64,000 bases of DNA from Terasakiispira papahanaumokuakeensis (GTDB lineage: Bacteria > Pseudomonadota > Gammaproteobacteria > Pseudomonadales > Halomonadaceae), in NCBI RefSeq assembly GCF_001709345.1, contig NZ_MDTQ01000001.1:2989980-3053979 (forward strand), given 5' to 3'. Positions 18,768 through 25,817 of this stretch are shown in pieces. Made by a program: the position numbers and the translations under genes. The notes beneath the pieces are model-generated. The model had not been told where the DNA came from, did not search any database, and was given only the letters and a program-made list of their open reading frames with translations. How positions within the stretch are numbered: position 1 is the stretch's first letter; each line of letters starts with the position of its first letter.

Positions 18768-19820
18768 TCATGAGACAAGGAAGCGTCGACGATAATCATT
18801 AGGCGTTAACCCCACGATCTGAGTGAATACTTTGCGAAATGCTTTAACATCGCGATAGCCCATGTCCCAAGCGATCCTGTCTACAGGTAAGCGCGTTCGC
18901 TGTAGCTGCTCTTGCGCTCTTCCTACTCGTAAACGTTGCATATACTCTGTCGTTGTCATGCCTGTGGCCTTTTGAAAACGACGCAATAACGTTCTCACTT
19001 CAAGTCCAGCATGTTGCGCTAACACCGCCAGCGAAATAGATCCGCCACCCGGTTCAATCGCCTGCTCATCTAACAACGTCTGAACCTTTTCAATGGCCAC
19101 ATCACCATGCTGTCGACGCGGTGAAAAAACCTGATAGTAACGTTGCTGGCGACCGGGTGGGTCAACCATCAAAACCCGCGCCACGGCTAACATCGTGTCG
19201 ATATGCCAATAATGCGCGACCAAATGGAGCCCAAGATCAACCCAAGACATCACGCCCCCGGTGGTGAGAATATCGCCAGAGTCAATCAATAAAGGGTTGA
19301 GGTCTAAACGTACTTCAGGGAACAACGCCTGAAAGCATTCGGCATGTTGGTAATGGACTGTCACCGTGCGCCTATTCAAAAGACCACTTTCGGCCAGAAT
19401 AAAGGCACCGCCGCAAATGGCCGCCAAGCGGCACCCCGCACCATGCAACTGGCGTAACCCAGGCGCATACCGCTGTGCCTGCTCAGAGGGCATAGGATCA
19501 CCTAAGGTTGGCGGCAAAATCATCAGGTCAGGGATCAGTGCTGGGGTCGGTGCGTCTGCGGCCGATGACAAGCGCTTTTCTTCAAACGCCATGTGCTTTT
19601 CTTCAAACGACATGTGCTCGCTTTCAAAAGAAACCAGTGACTGCTGCTGATCCGACCAATGCCATTGCGTCAGGGACAGACGCGGCCGGTGCTCACAATC
19701 ACCAGACGTCACTGACTCACGCTCGGCCAGCCGAAACAGATCAGAGAGCCCTAATATTGTGGCGTGTTGGACCTGTGGATAACACAAGAAGCCAATCTCG
19801 ATGACATCCGCATTTTGCAT
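18768..19820 (-). CDS. GlxA-family transcriptional regulator (DJ-1/PfpI-like domain plus AraC helix-turn-helix)
   Basis: This 350-residue protein has an N-terminal class I amidotransferase-like domain (IGFLCYPQVQHATILGLSDLF; nucleophile-elbow AAICGGAFILAESGLL) and a C-terminal AraC DNA-binding domain (LAVLAQHAGLEVRTLLRRF, GRAQEQLQRTRLPVDRIAWDMGY, FRKVFTQIVGLTPNDYRRRF). Members sense small metabolites, often amines or amides. It is divergent from the isochorismatase-type hydrolase with 124 bp between them and probably controls it. Residues about 67-84 contain a heptapeptide repeat (SFESEHM-SFEEKHM-AFEEKRL) not expected in the family, from a DNA duplication. The start is chosen by the domain beginning; its ribosome site is weak. 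Confidence 0.87.
   Translation of the reverse strand: MQNADVIEIGFLCYPQVQHATILGLSDLFRLAERESVTSGDCEHRPRLSLTQWHWSDQQQSLVSFESEHMSFEEKHMAFEEKRLSSAADAPTPALIPDLMILPPTLGDPMPSEQAQRYAPGLRQLHGAGCRLAAICGGAFILAESGLLNRRTVTVHYQHAECFQALFPEVRLDLNPLLIDSGDILTTGGVMSWVDLGLHLVAHYWHIDTMLAVARVLMVDPPGRQQRYYQVFSPRRQHGDVAIEKVQTLLDEQAIEPGGGSISLAVLAQHAGLEVRTLLRRFQKATGMTTTEYMQRLRVGRAQEQLQRTRLPVDRIAWDMGYRDVKAFRKVFTQIVGLTPNDYRRRFLVS
19573..19614. repeat. 21-bp duplication inside the GlxA-type gene
   Basis: Two 21-bp units, each GCTTTTCTTCAAACG followed by C/ACATGT (19573-19593 and 19594-19614; 20 of 21 identical), with a decayed third unit after 19615. In frame, so the reading frame is kept and a heptapeptide is repeated. 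Confidence 0.85.
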
Positions 19821-19944
19821 GTGTCGTTTTAACCCCCTATAGATGTCGGCTGAGACACTCCAATCCCACGCATGGATCTCCGATGATGACCAGACTTGTT
19901 AGATCAAGCACTCAACCAAACTATTTAACCCAAGAGGTCTTATC

Positions 19945-20541
19945 ATGGCTCAAGTCCATCATGCTCAGCCCCTCGAAGCCCAGCTCACTAATCACGCCGT
20001 CATAGTGGTCGACTTGCAAAATGAATACCTGCCTTCGGGACACCTCCCCTTGGTCGGTATCGAGGCCGCCGTACACAATGCCGCTCAAATTATGGCTCAA
20101 GCTAGAGTTCAAGGGATACCTGTGATTCATATACGTCACGAAGCGGCTGATGCCAATGCGACGGTATTCCAACCCGGTACAGATCACGTCAAGATTCAAG
20201 CGCCCGTACAGCCTGAAGGCGATGAAACCGTCATTCTGAAGCACTACCCCAACTCATTCCGTGAGACATCACTTCAATCACAGTTACAACAAATGGGGAT
20301 TACACAACTCACCGTCATCGGTGCCATGAGTTATATGTGCATTGACGCCACTGTGCGGGCAGCCGTTGATTTGGGGTATCAGGTCACGGTTGCAGAAGAC
20401 GCCTGCGCCACGCGTAATATTGCATTTGGAGAGAAAGAAGTACCGGCAGCTCAGGCACACGCCACCATTATGGCAGGATTTGAATTTGCTTATGCACAGG
20501 TGGTGACCACTAACACTCTGCTGAGCCACTGGGCTCGGTAA
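19945..20541 (+). CDS. Isochorismatase-family cysteine hydrolase
   Basis: This 198-residue alpha/beta hydrolase-like enzyme has the catalytic triad of the family: Asp in AVIVVDLQNEYL, Lys in ILKHYPNSF and Cys in AMSYMCIDATVRAA, with the usual VTVAEDACAT after it. Relatives hydrolyse N-carbamoyl, nicotinamide, ureide or similar amide bonds; the exact substrate is not readable. AGAGGT precedes the ATG at 19945. It is divergent from a GlxA-type regulator and closed by a strong terminator, so it is a single-gene unit probably induced by its own substrate. Confidence 0.88.
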   Translation: MAQVHHAQPLEAQLTNHAVIVVDLQNEYLPSGHLPLVGIEAAVHNAAQIMAQARVQGIPVIHIRHEAADANATVFQPGTDHVKIQAPVQPEGDETVILKHYPNSFRETSLQSQLQQMGITQLTVIGAMSYMCIDATVRAAVDLGYQVTVAEDACATRNIAFGEKEVPAAQAHATIMAGFEFAYAQVVTTNTLLSHWAR

Positions 20542-20549
20542 TCATGGCA

Positions 20550-20587
20550 ATGAAAGGGCCACCGTCATGTATCGGCCCTTTCATTTC
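20550..20587 (+). terminator. Rho-independent terminator after the hydrolase gene
   Basis: ATGAAAGGGCC (20550-20560) pairs perfectly with GGCCCTTTCAT (20574-20584), with a 13-base loop and a TTCAT tail, 8 bp after the stop. Confidence 0.85.
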
Positions 20588-20690
20588 ATCAGTGCCAGAA
20601 GTGATCAGCCACGCCATTAACCGCTAAGCACAGCAGCGCTGATCACACTAAACACACTGAACGGTTGATAATGCAGTCGTTGAATCGCGC

Positions 20691-21788
20691 TCAAACCTCA
20701 ATATCACGCCCTAAAGCCGATAACTTATGCATCACCTCGTCACTGGCTTGTTCCATCCGCTTAAGGTAACCCAACATGGCAGCATCGTCGTTTTGAGCCA
20801 TTGCATCCAGTGCCGCAATACCATTTTGATGCACCGCGACATGGGGCGTTTCTAAAGCTCGGAAACTGGCCAAATGCTGATAACGTGAAGCCCCTTCTCC
20901 ATCATAATACCACTGTCCCATTCGACAGTTAGTATGATCAGCGAAGTCTGCCATGGTTTGATTGGATAAACCTTGGAGGACTTTATAGATATCTAACTTC
21001 CACACGACATGGTCCAGTTTCACTGTACGAATAAACGAGTTGCTGGCTGACCGAGTAATCACACCGTACATCTGCCGAGACAAATCCACCAGATGCTCAG
21101 TATGCTGCTGGATACTATTCGATGCATCCAACGCCCGAGTACTTTTCTCATCCATATCGCTAATATCCGTCACCAGACGCATCATGGCCTCACCAATATG
21201 GGTAATGAGGTTGGAAATTTCGGAGGATGACTCTGAAGAACGTTGGGCCAACGCTCTCACTTCATCGGCCACGACAGCGAACCCTCGCCCGTGCTCCCCT
21301 GCACGCGCCGCCTCAATCGCCGCATTCAAAGCCAGTAAGTTCGTTTGGTCGGCAATTCCCTGAATGGTATCAATAAAGCCACGAATCCCTTCAGTCTGTT
21401 CTTTCAACTGTGAGATCGACGTCACGACTTCGCGTGCATCGGAATTAATCGCCTGATTCGCTGCAACGGTATTCTTGAGTAAGACTAAAACTTCTTCAAA
21501 CAAGGCCTGGGTTTCATGTAAATCATCACGATGCTGCAGCAACTTAGAGGCGGCCTCCGCGATTTCGGTGCGGAAATCATCGACCGTATCGGTCGTACTG
21601 ACCCACATAGTATTGAGCGCGCGGCTCTTCTGTTGAAGGTGATGTTGATCAGCCAGCTGCTGTTTAAGTGAGGCAATTTCTGATTCCTGTTCATTAAGCC
21701 GTTGCTGTAAACGCCCGATCTCCGCTGCCTGCTCATCATTCTGGCGCTGGAACGCCTGCTGTCGCTCATCCCGGTTGAACCCAAACAT
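20691..21788 (-). CDS. Soluble chemoreceptor with C-terminal CZB zinc-binding domain
   Basis: This 365-residue methyl-accepting protein has no membrane helix. It has an N-terminal coiled coil ([19 protein letters not shown]...), the signalling hairpin with tip [21 protein letters not shown], and a C-terminal chemoreceptor zinc-binding domain with the ligand series His (KLDHVVWK), Cys ([15 protein letters not shown]), His ([10 protein letters not shown]) and His. CZB receptors respond to zinc, hypochlorous acid or redox stress. The ATG at 21788 follows AAAGGAG by 8 bases; an upstream GTG at 21797 is less likely. Divergent from nrdD, with a Fur-like palindrome in the 345-bp spacer. Confidence 0.9.
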   Translation of the reverse strand: MFGFNRDERQQAFQRQNDEQAAEIGRLQQRLNEQESEIASLKQQLADQHHLQQKSRALNTMWVSTTDTVDDFRTEIAEAASKLLQHRDDLHETQALFEEVLVLLKNTVAANQAINSDAREVVTSISQLKEQTEGIRGFIDTIQGIADQTNLLALNAAIEAARAGEHGRGFAVVADEVRALAQRSSESSSEISNLITHIGEAMMRLVTDISDMDEKSTRALDASNSIQQHTEHLVDLSRQMYGVITRSASNSFIRTVKLDHVVWKLDIYKVLQGLSNQTMADFADHTNCRMGQWYYDGEGASRYQHLASFRALETPHVAVHQNGIAALDAMAQNDDAAMLGYLKRMEQASDEVMHKLSALGRDIEV

Positions 21789-22005
21789 AACCGCCACTCC
21801 TTTAATTGGCCTGTGTTAATCGGACTTTTTTTAGTTAAACGATTTTTAATCGGATTGAGCCTTGCAATCGAGAGTGGGTATAGATCGATCGTACCTCACC
21901 ATTACACGTGCGCCAGGCTGATACAAAAATGTCGCTATTATACGTCGCTTCTAAATAAGCAACAGCTTCAATATCAAAACGGCAAAAAGAAACCAAAAAA
22001 ACAAA

Positions 22006-22020
22006 TGAGAACTATTCTCA
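22006..22020. promoter_or_regulatory. Fur-like 7-1-7 palindrome between chemoreceptor and nrdD
   Basis: TGAGAAC-T-ATTCTCA resembles the TGAGAAT-N-ATTCTCA form of the Fur box (13 of 14 arm positions). It is 114 bp before nrdD and 218 bp before the chemoreceptor start. Nothing else in the 345-bp spacer is recognisable; no FNR box was found there. Confidence 0.42.
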
Positions 22021-22133
22021 AAATTGAATTTGAATGACACAGATCAAGGCAGAGAGTTCGAGACAGGATTAGCCTCAAGCACAACATATGGTATTAAAAA
22101 CCAAAACCTGAAGCATATATAGAGGACCCCTTC

Positions 22134-23891
22134 ATGGCCGCCGTCATACCGCCCCGTTCACTTGATATCACCTCAACCGTAGAGGAATACCTAAATCGAG
22201 AGGATTGGCGTGTCCATGCCAATGCCAATCAGGGCTACTCACTGGGCGGTCTAATTCTCAATGTCTCTGGCAAATTGATTGCGAACTACTGGCTTGACCA
22301 AGTGTACCCGGCCGCGATAGGAGAAGCCCATCGTGAAGGGGATTTACATATTCATGATCTGGATATGCTCAGCGGCTATTGTGCTGGCTGGTCACTCCGC
22401 CAACTCCTACATGAAGGTTTCAATGGTATTGCTGACCGTGCAGAAAGTGATCCTCCTCGGCACCTGTCCAGCGCGTTAGGCCAAATGGTTAACTTTTTGG
22501 GCACCTTACAAAATGAGTGGGCAGGGGCTCAGGCCTTCAGCTCCTTTGATACTTACTTGGCACCTTTTATCCGTCGAGATCAACTGACCTACCCCCAAGT
22601 CAAACAAGCCATGCAGGAGTTTATTTATAACCTCAATGTCCCCTCACGTTGGGGCACTCAAACCCCCTTCACCAATCTGACATTTGATTGGGTATGCCCA
22701 GAAGATCTGCGAGATCAAATCCCCGTGATTGGCGGGGAAGAACAGCCCTTCAGTTACGGCGAACTCCAAGCTGAAATGGACCTGATCAATCGGGCTTATT
22801 TGGAAGTGATGGAAGCGGGAGACCGACAGGGCCGGGTCTTTACCTTCCCGATCCCAACTTACAATATTACCCCGGAATTTGACTGGGAAAGCCCGAATAC
22901 CGAGCGACTGTTCGCCCTCACCGCCAAATACGGCCTACCTTATTTTCAGAACTTCCTGAATTCTGACCTCAAGCCCAACATGGTTCGCTCCATGTGCTGC
23001 CGCCTACAGCTCGACCTCAGCGAGCTACTCAAACGTGGGAACGGCTTGTTTGGCTCTGCAGAACAAACAGGGTCTTTAGGTGTTGTTACACTCAACTGTG
23101 CACGACTAGGTTATCGATTCAAGGGCGATTTAAAAGGACTATACCAAGCCCTTGACCAGCTGCTTGAGATTGCTCGCGACAGCTTGGAAATCAAACGCAC
23201 CGCCATCCAAAACTGGATGGACAACGGCCTTTATCCTTATACCCAACGCTACCTCGGTACGTTGCGTAATCACTTTTCGACCATTGGCGTGAATGGGCTG
23301 AATGAAATGGTCCGCAATTTCACCCAAGACGACAGCGATATCGCCTCGCTGGGCGGGCAGGCCATGGCCATCGAACTACTTGATCATGTACGCCAGCGCA
23401 TGCGTGAATTTCAAGAAGAAACCGGACACCTCTATAACCTTGAGGCGACCCCTGCCGAAGGCACCACCTATCGCTTTGCCCGAGAAGATCGCAAACGGTT
23501 CCCTGACATTCTTCAGGCCGGCACGCCAGAAGCCCCTTATTACACCAACTCGAGCCAGCTGCCTGTCGGCTATACCGACGATCCCTTCGAAGCACTGGAC
23601 CACCAAGACCCACTGCAAAGCCGTTATACCGGCGGGACAGTGCTGCATCTTTATATGAATGAACGTATTTCCAGCCCGACAGCTTGTCGGCAATTAGTGA
23701 AAACGGCACTCACCCATTTCCATTTACCTTACTTGACCATTACACCCACTTTTTCGATTTGCCCGGTGCATGGTTATTTAGCCGGTGAACACGAGTTCTG
23801 CCCTCGTTGTGACGAAGCACTGCTGGCCCAACAAAGGCCTTGCGATCACAGTGATGTGGCCTATGGCGTTGAGTCAGTTGAAAGCCTCTAA
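22134..23891 (+). CDS. nrdD: Class III ribonucleotide reductase catalytic subunit NrdD, lacking the glycyl-radical segment
   Basis: This 585-residue NrdD barrel reduces ribonucleoside triphosphates without oxygen. Active-site cysteines are Cys83 (SGYCAGWS) and Cys288/289 (SMCCRLQ); NLNVPSRWGTQTPFTN and TVLHLYMNERI are typical. No N-terminal ATP-cone is seen. The C-terminal zinc region is present (Cys543, His546, Cys556, Cys559), but the protein then ends ...VAYGVESVESL, without the RVMGY-type glycyl-radical loop that every NrdD needs. That loop is encoded by the separate small gene at 23983 in another frame. AGAGGA precedes the ATG. The enzyme should work only together with that partner, after activation by NrdG. 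Confidence 0.93.
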   Translation: MAAVIPPRSLDITSTVEEYLNREDWRVHANANQGYSLGGLILNVSGKLIANYWLDQVYPAAIGEAHREGDLHIHDLDMLSGYCAGWSLRQLLHEGFNGIADRAESDPPRHLSSALGQMVNFLGTLQNEWAGAQAFSSFDTYLAPFIRRDQLTYPQVKQAMQEFIYNLNVPSRWGTQTPFTNLTFDWVCPEDLRDQIPVIGGEEQPFSYGELQAEMDLINRAYLEVMEAGDRQGRVFTFPIPTYNITPEFDWESPNTERLFALTAKYGLPYFQNFLNSDLKPNMVRSMCCRLQLDLSELLKRGNGLFGSAEQTGSLGVVTLNCARLGYRFKGDLKGLYQALDQLLEIARDSLEIKRTAIQNWMDNGLYPYTQRYLGTLRNHFSTIGVNGLNEMVRNFTQDDSDIASLGGQAMAIELLDHVRQRMREFQEETGHLYNLEATPAEGTTYRFAREDRKRFPDILQAGTPEAPYYTNSSQLPVGYTDDPFEALDHQDPLQSRYTGGTVLHLYMNERISSPTACRQLVKTALTHFHLPYLTITPTFSICPVHGYLAGEHEFCPRCDEALLAQQRPCDHSDVAYGVESVESL

Positions 23892-23922
23892 CCACTCATC
23901 GATCATCAGAAATCACTCATAA

Positions 23923-23951
23923 GTGCTGGCGTCATCAGTATTGGCCAGCAC
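23923..23951 (+). other. Intercistronic hairpin between nrdD and the glycyl-radical gene
   Basis: GTGCTGGC (23923-23930) and GCCAGCAC (23944-23951) form a perfect 8-bp stem with a 13-base loop, followed by TGTCATTATC without a T run. It ends 31 bp before the next start. It could stabilise or process the mRNA so that the small subunit is made in a different amount. Confidence 0.6.
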
Positions 23952-23982
23952 TGTCATTATCACCATTCGAGAGGTCATTATC

Positions 23983-24225
23983 ATGAATCACAACACATCC
24001 CATATCACACCCTCCACTCAGCTCCCCAACGATCAGCGTCAACGCTGTGAGGTCTGGACTCGGGTCATGGGCTATCACCGACCCGTCAGTCAGTTCAATG
24101 CAGGAAAACGTTCAGAACATCATGAGCGCCAACACTTCACCGAACGGCACACAGGCGAACAGCGCTTCCTCGAAAAGCAAACGAGATTTGAATCTAAAGC
24201 CGCACTTTATAGTGTAGAAGCTTAA
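23983..24225 (+). CDS. Stand-alone glycyl-radical subunit of class III ribonucleotide reductase
   Basis: An 80-residue protein whose centre, CEVWTRVMGYHRPVSQFN followed by AGKRSEH (residues 22-47), is the glycyl-radical loop normally found at the very C-terminus of NrdD; Gly30 is the expected radical site. It has its own start (ATG 23983, AGAGG 8 bases upstream), a polar leader (MNHNTSHITPSTQ) and an unusual tail (RHTGEQRFLEKQTRFESKA). It is in a different frame from nrdD, 91 bp after its stop, and 61 bp before nrdG. It should dock into the NrdD barrel and be activated by NrdG, rather like the GrcA spare part of pyruvate formate-lyase. Function is inferred from the motif and the position. Confidence 0.85.
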   Translation: MNHNTSHITPSTQLPNDQRQRCEVWTRVMGYHRPVSQFNAGKRSEHHERQHFTERHTGEQRFLEKQTRFESKAALYSVEA

Positions 24226-24286
24226 TTTTATTCGATATTTTACTTTGCTCGCATAGCGCACACTCAAACAGCACAAGCCGTACGCA

Positions 24287-25054
24287 ATGGACAATTATCA
24301 ACAAGTCACTCCAAAAGGGCTCTGCACTCTCCCGCCCATGCCCAGCCTACCGGTCGCGGGCATAACACCACTGACCACAATTGATTTTCCTGATCGTCTG
24401 GCTTGTGTGGTGTTTCTACAAGGCTGTCCACTACGCTGCGGCTACTGCCATAACCCACAGATGATCAAGCCTCGACAAGCAGCACCAGAAGAGTGGTCTC
24501 AGGTGGAAGACTTTCTGCAACGACGACAGGGCTTATTGGAGGGTGTCGTCATCAGTGGCGGTGAACCCACGATGCACTCTGGACTGGTGGAGGCATTGGT
24601 CAGAATCAAAACCTTGGGGTTTATGACGGGATTACATACCAGCGGTGTTTATCCGCGACGACTGGCCGAAGCCCTCCCTTATCTCGACTGGGTCGGCCTG
24701 GATGTCAAAGGGATCTCCACGCCCAATGCCCAGTGTCGAGGCCATGTCGATCAAGTGACAGGACGAAAGGGACTCGCTGAAGCGTTTCAGGCCAGCTTAC
24801 ATCTACTGACCCAATCCAAAGTCGATTTGGAATGCCGAACAACGGTTCACCCTCGTGACTTCAACGAACACAGCTTGGATCAACTGGCTCATACGCTAAG
24901 CGAAGCAGAGGTTACGGACTGGATTATTCAGGCGGCTCGCCACCAGCAATGCCTTGATGCCGACTACCAAAAACCAGCCGCCCCTCTGGCACTCGACCCA
25001 TGGTGTCAACGTTGGCGTCCTTGCTTTAACCGACTCGAATTACGGCGGGCCTAA
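24287..25054 (+). CDS. nrdG: NrdG, anaerobic ribonucleotide reductase activating radical SAM enzyme
   Basis: This 255-residue enzyme binds a 4Fe-4S cluster through FLQGCPLRCGYCHNPQM (CxxxCxxC) and S-adenosylmethionine through VVISGGEPTMH. It makes the glycyl radical on the NrdD partner. The family start GITPLTTIDFPDRLACVVF is at residues 25-43; about 20 residues precede it, and Met18 or Met20 could be a more compact start, because the ribosome site at 24287 is weak. The C-terminus carries extra cysteines (HQQCLDADYQ, DPWCQRWRPCF). Third gene of the nrdD / radical-loop / nrdG unit. Confidence 0.92.
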   Translation: MDNYQQVTPKGLCTLPPMPSLPVAGITPLTTIDFPDRLACVVFLQGCPLRCGYCHNPQMIKPRQAAPEEWSQVEDFLQRRQGLLEGVVISGGEPTMHSGLVEALVRIKTLGFMTGLHTSGVYPRRLAEALPYLDWVGLDVKGISTPNAQCRGHVDQVTGRKGLAEAFQASLHLLTQSKVDLECRTTVHPRDFNEHSLDQLAHTLSEAEVTDWIIQAARHQQCLDADYQKPAAPLALDPWCQRWRPCFNRLELRRA

Positions 25055-25068
25055 AGTAAGACCATAAG

Positions 25069-25166
25069 TTTAAGATCTGGGCTTTAAGGCCCAAGTTTTA
25101 AGCGCCGGGTTTTAAGGGCGTGTTTTTAAGCACACGGTTTTAAGGGCATGCTTTTAAGCGCCAGGC
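25069..25166. repeat. 14-bp tandem repeat array, seven units
   Basis: TTTAAG recurs at 25069, 25083, 25097, 25111, 25125, 25139 and 25153, that is at exact 14-bp spacing. The other eight bases vary but stay GC-rich (for example TTTAAGCGCCGGGT at 25097 and TTTAAGCGCCAGGC at 25153). The array fills the gap between the convergent nrdG and narL genes and stops at the narL stop codon. There is no clear terminator hairpin. Confidence 0.93.
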
Positions 25167-25168
25167 GT

Positions 25169-25807
25169 TTACGTTAGCCCTTTATTGACAGCCCATACGG
25201 CGGCCTCAACACGAGAACGCACATCGAGTTTTTTCAATAAATGTTTGACGTGCACCTTAACTGTGCCCTCGGAAATGCCTAAATGGCGGGCAATCATTTT
25301 GTTGCTCATGCCACGGGCCAAAGCCATCAAGATATCTTTCTCCCGCCGGGTTAAGCTCTCGAGTAGCAAACCATCTGGATCAGCTCGCCCGCTAAGCGCC
25401 CTGGCCAGCAAACTGGTTAACCTTGGGCTAACACAGATCTCTCCTTGTGCGACTTGCTCAATGTGTTTGAGTAATGCTTCAGACTCCATATCTTTCAATA
25501 GATATCCCACCGCACCTGCCCGAAGCGCCTCAATCACATCCTGCTCAGCATCAGACACGGTTAGCATCACCACCCGCACCGTTTGACCACTGGCTTGTAG
25601 CGCTTGCAAAGATTTCAACCCATCAAGCTTGGCCATATTAAGATCCATCAGGATCAGGTCAGGGTTTAACGTCTCTACGGCCTCAAGAGCACCTTCACCA
25701 TCATCCACTTCCCCCACGAACTGCAAATGTTCCGACATCGCTAATAACTGCTGAAGTCCACGCCGAAACAGCGGATGGTCATCCACGATCAATACACGTG
25801 ATGTCAT
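25169..25807 (-). CDS. narL: NarL, nitrate/nitrite response regulator
   Basis: This 212-residue protein has a receiver domain (VLIVDDHPLFRRGL, phospho-acceptor Asp in LILMDLNM, Lys in YLLKDMES) and a LuxR-type helix-turn-helix (LTRREKDILMALARG, NKMIARHLGISEGTVKVHVKHLLKKL). This is the NarL pattern. The ATG at 25807 has AAGG 7 bases before it and begins MTSRVLIVDD; the open frame to 25861 reaches into narX and is not used. It follows narX by 10 bp and should be phosphorylated by it. A strong NarL-type 7-2-7 site precedes narK. Confidence 0.94.
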   Translation of the reverse strand: MTSRVLIVDDHPLFRRGLQQLLAMSEHLQFVGEVDDGEGALEAVETLNPDLILMDLNMAKLDGLKSLQALQASGQTVRVVMLTVSDAEQDVIEALRAGAVGYLLKDMESEALLKHIEQVAQGEICVSPRLTSLLARALSGRADPDGLLLESLTRREKDILMALARGMSNKMIARHLGISEGTVKVHVKHLLKKLDVRSRVEAAVWAVNKGLT

Positions 25808-25817
25808 AACAGGCCTT

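Noticed and set aside
22020-22050. FNR box before nrdD (TTGA...ATCAA)
   Set aside because: The half sites are 8 bases apart instead of 4, so the geometry is wrong.
22081-22133. NrdR boxes upstream of nrdD
   Set aside because: AT-rich stretches (ACATATGG, AGCATATATAG) resemble parts of the NrdR consensus, but no well-formed pair is present.
23892-24225. nrdD C-terminus lost through a simple frameshift or sequencing error
   Set aside because: The two pieces are separated by 91 bp with a hairpin and a good ribosome site, and both have extra nonhomologous tails, so a single indel does not restore a normal protein. Only resequencing could exclude it fully.
25069-25166. CRISPR array
   Set aside because: The unit is 14 bp with no separate spacers, and no cas genes are present.
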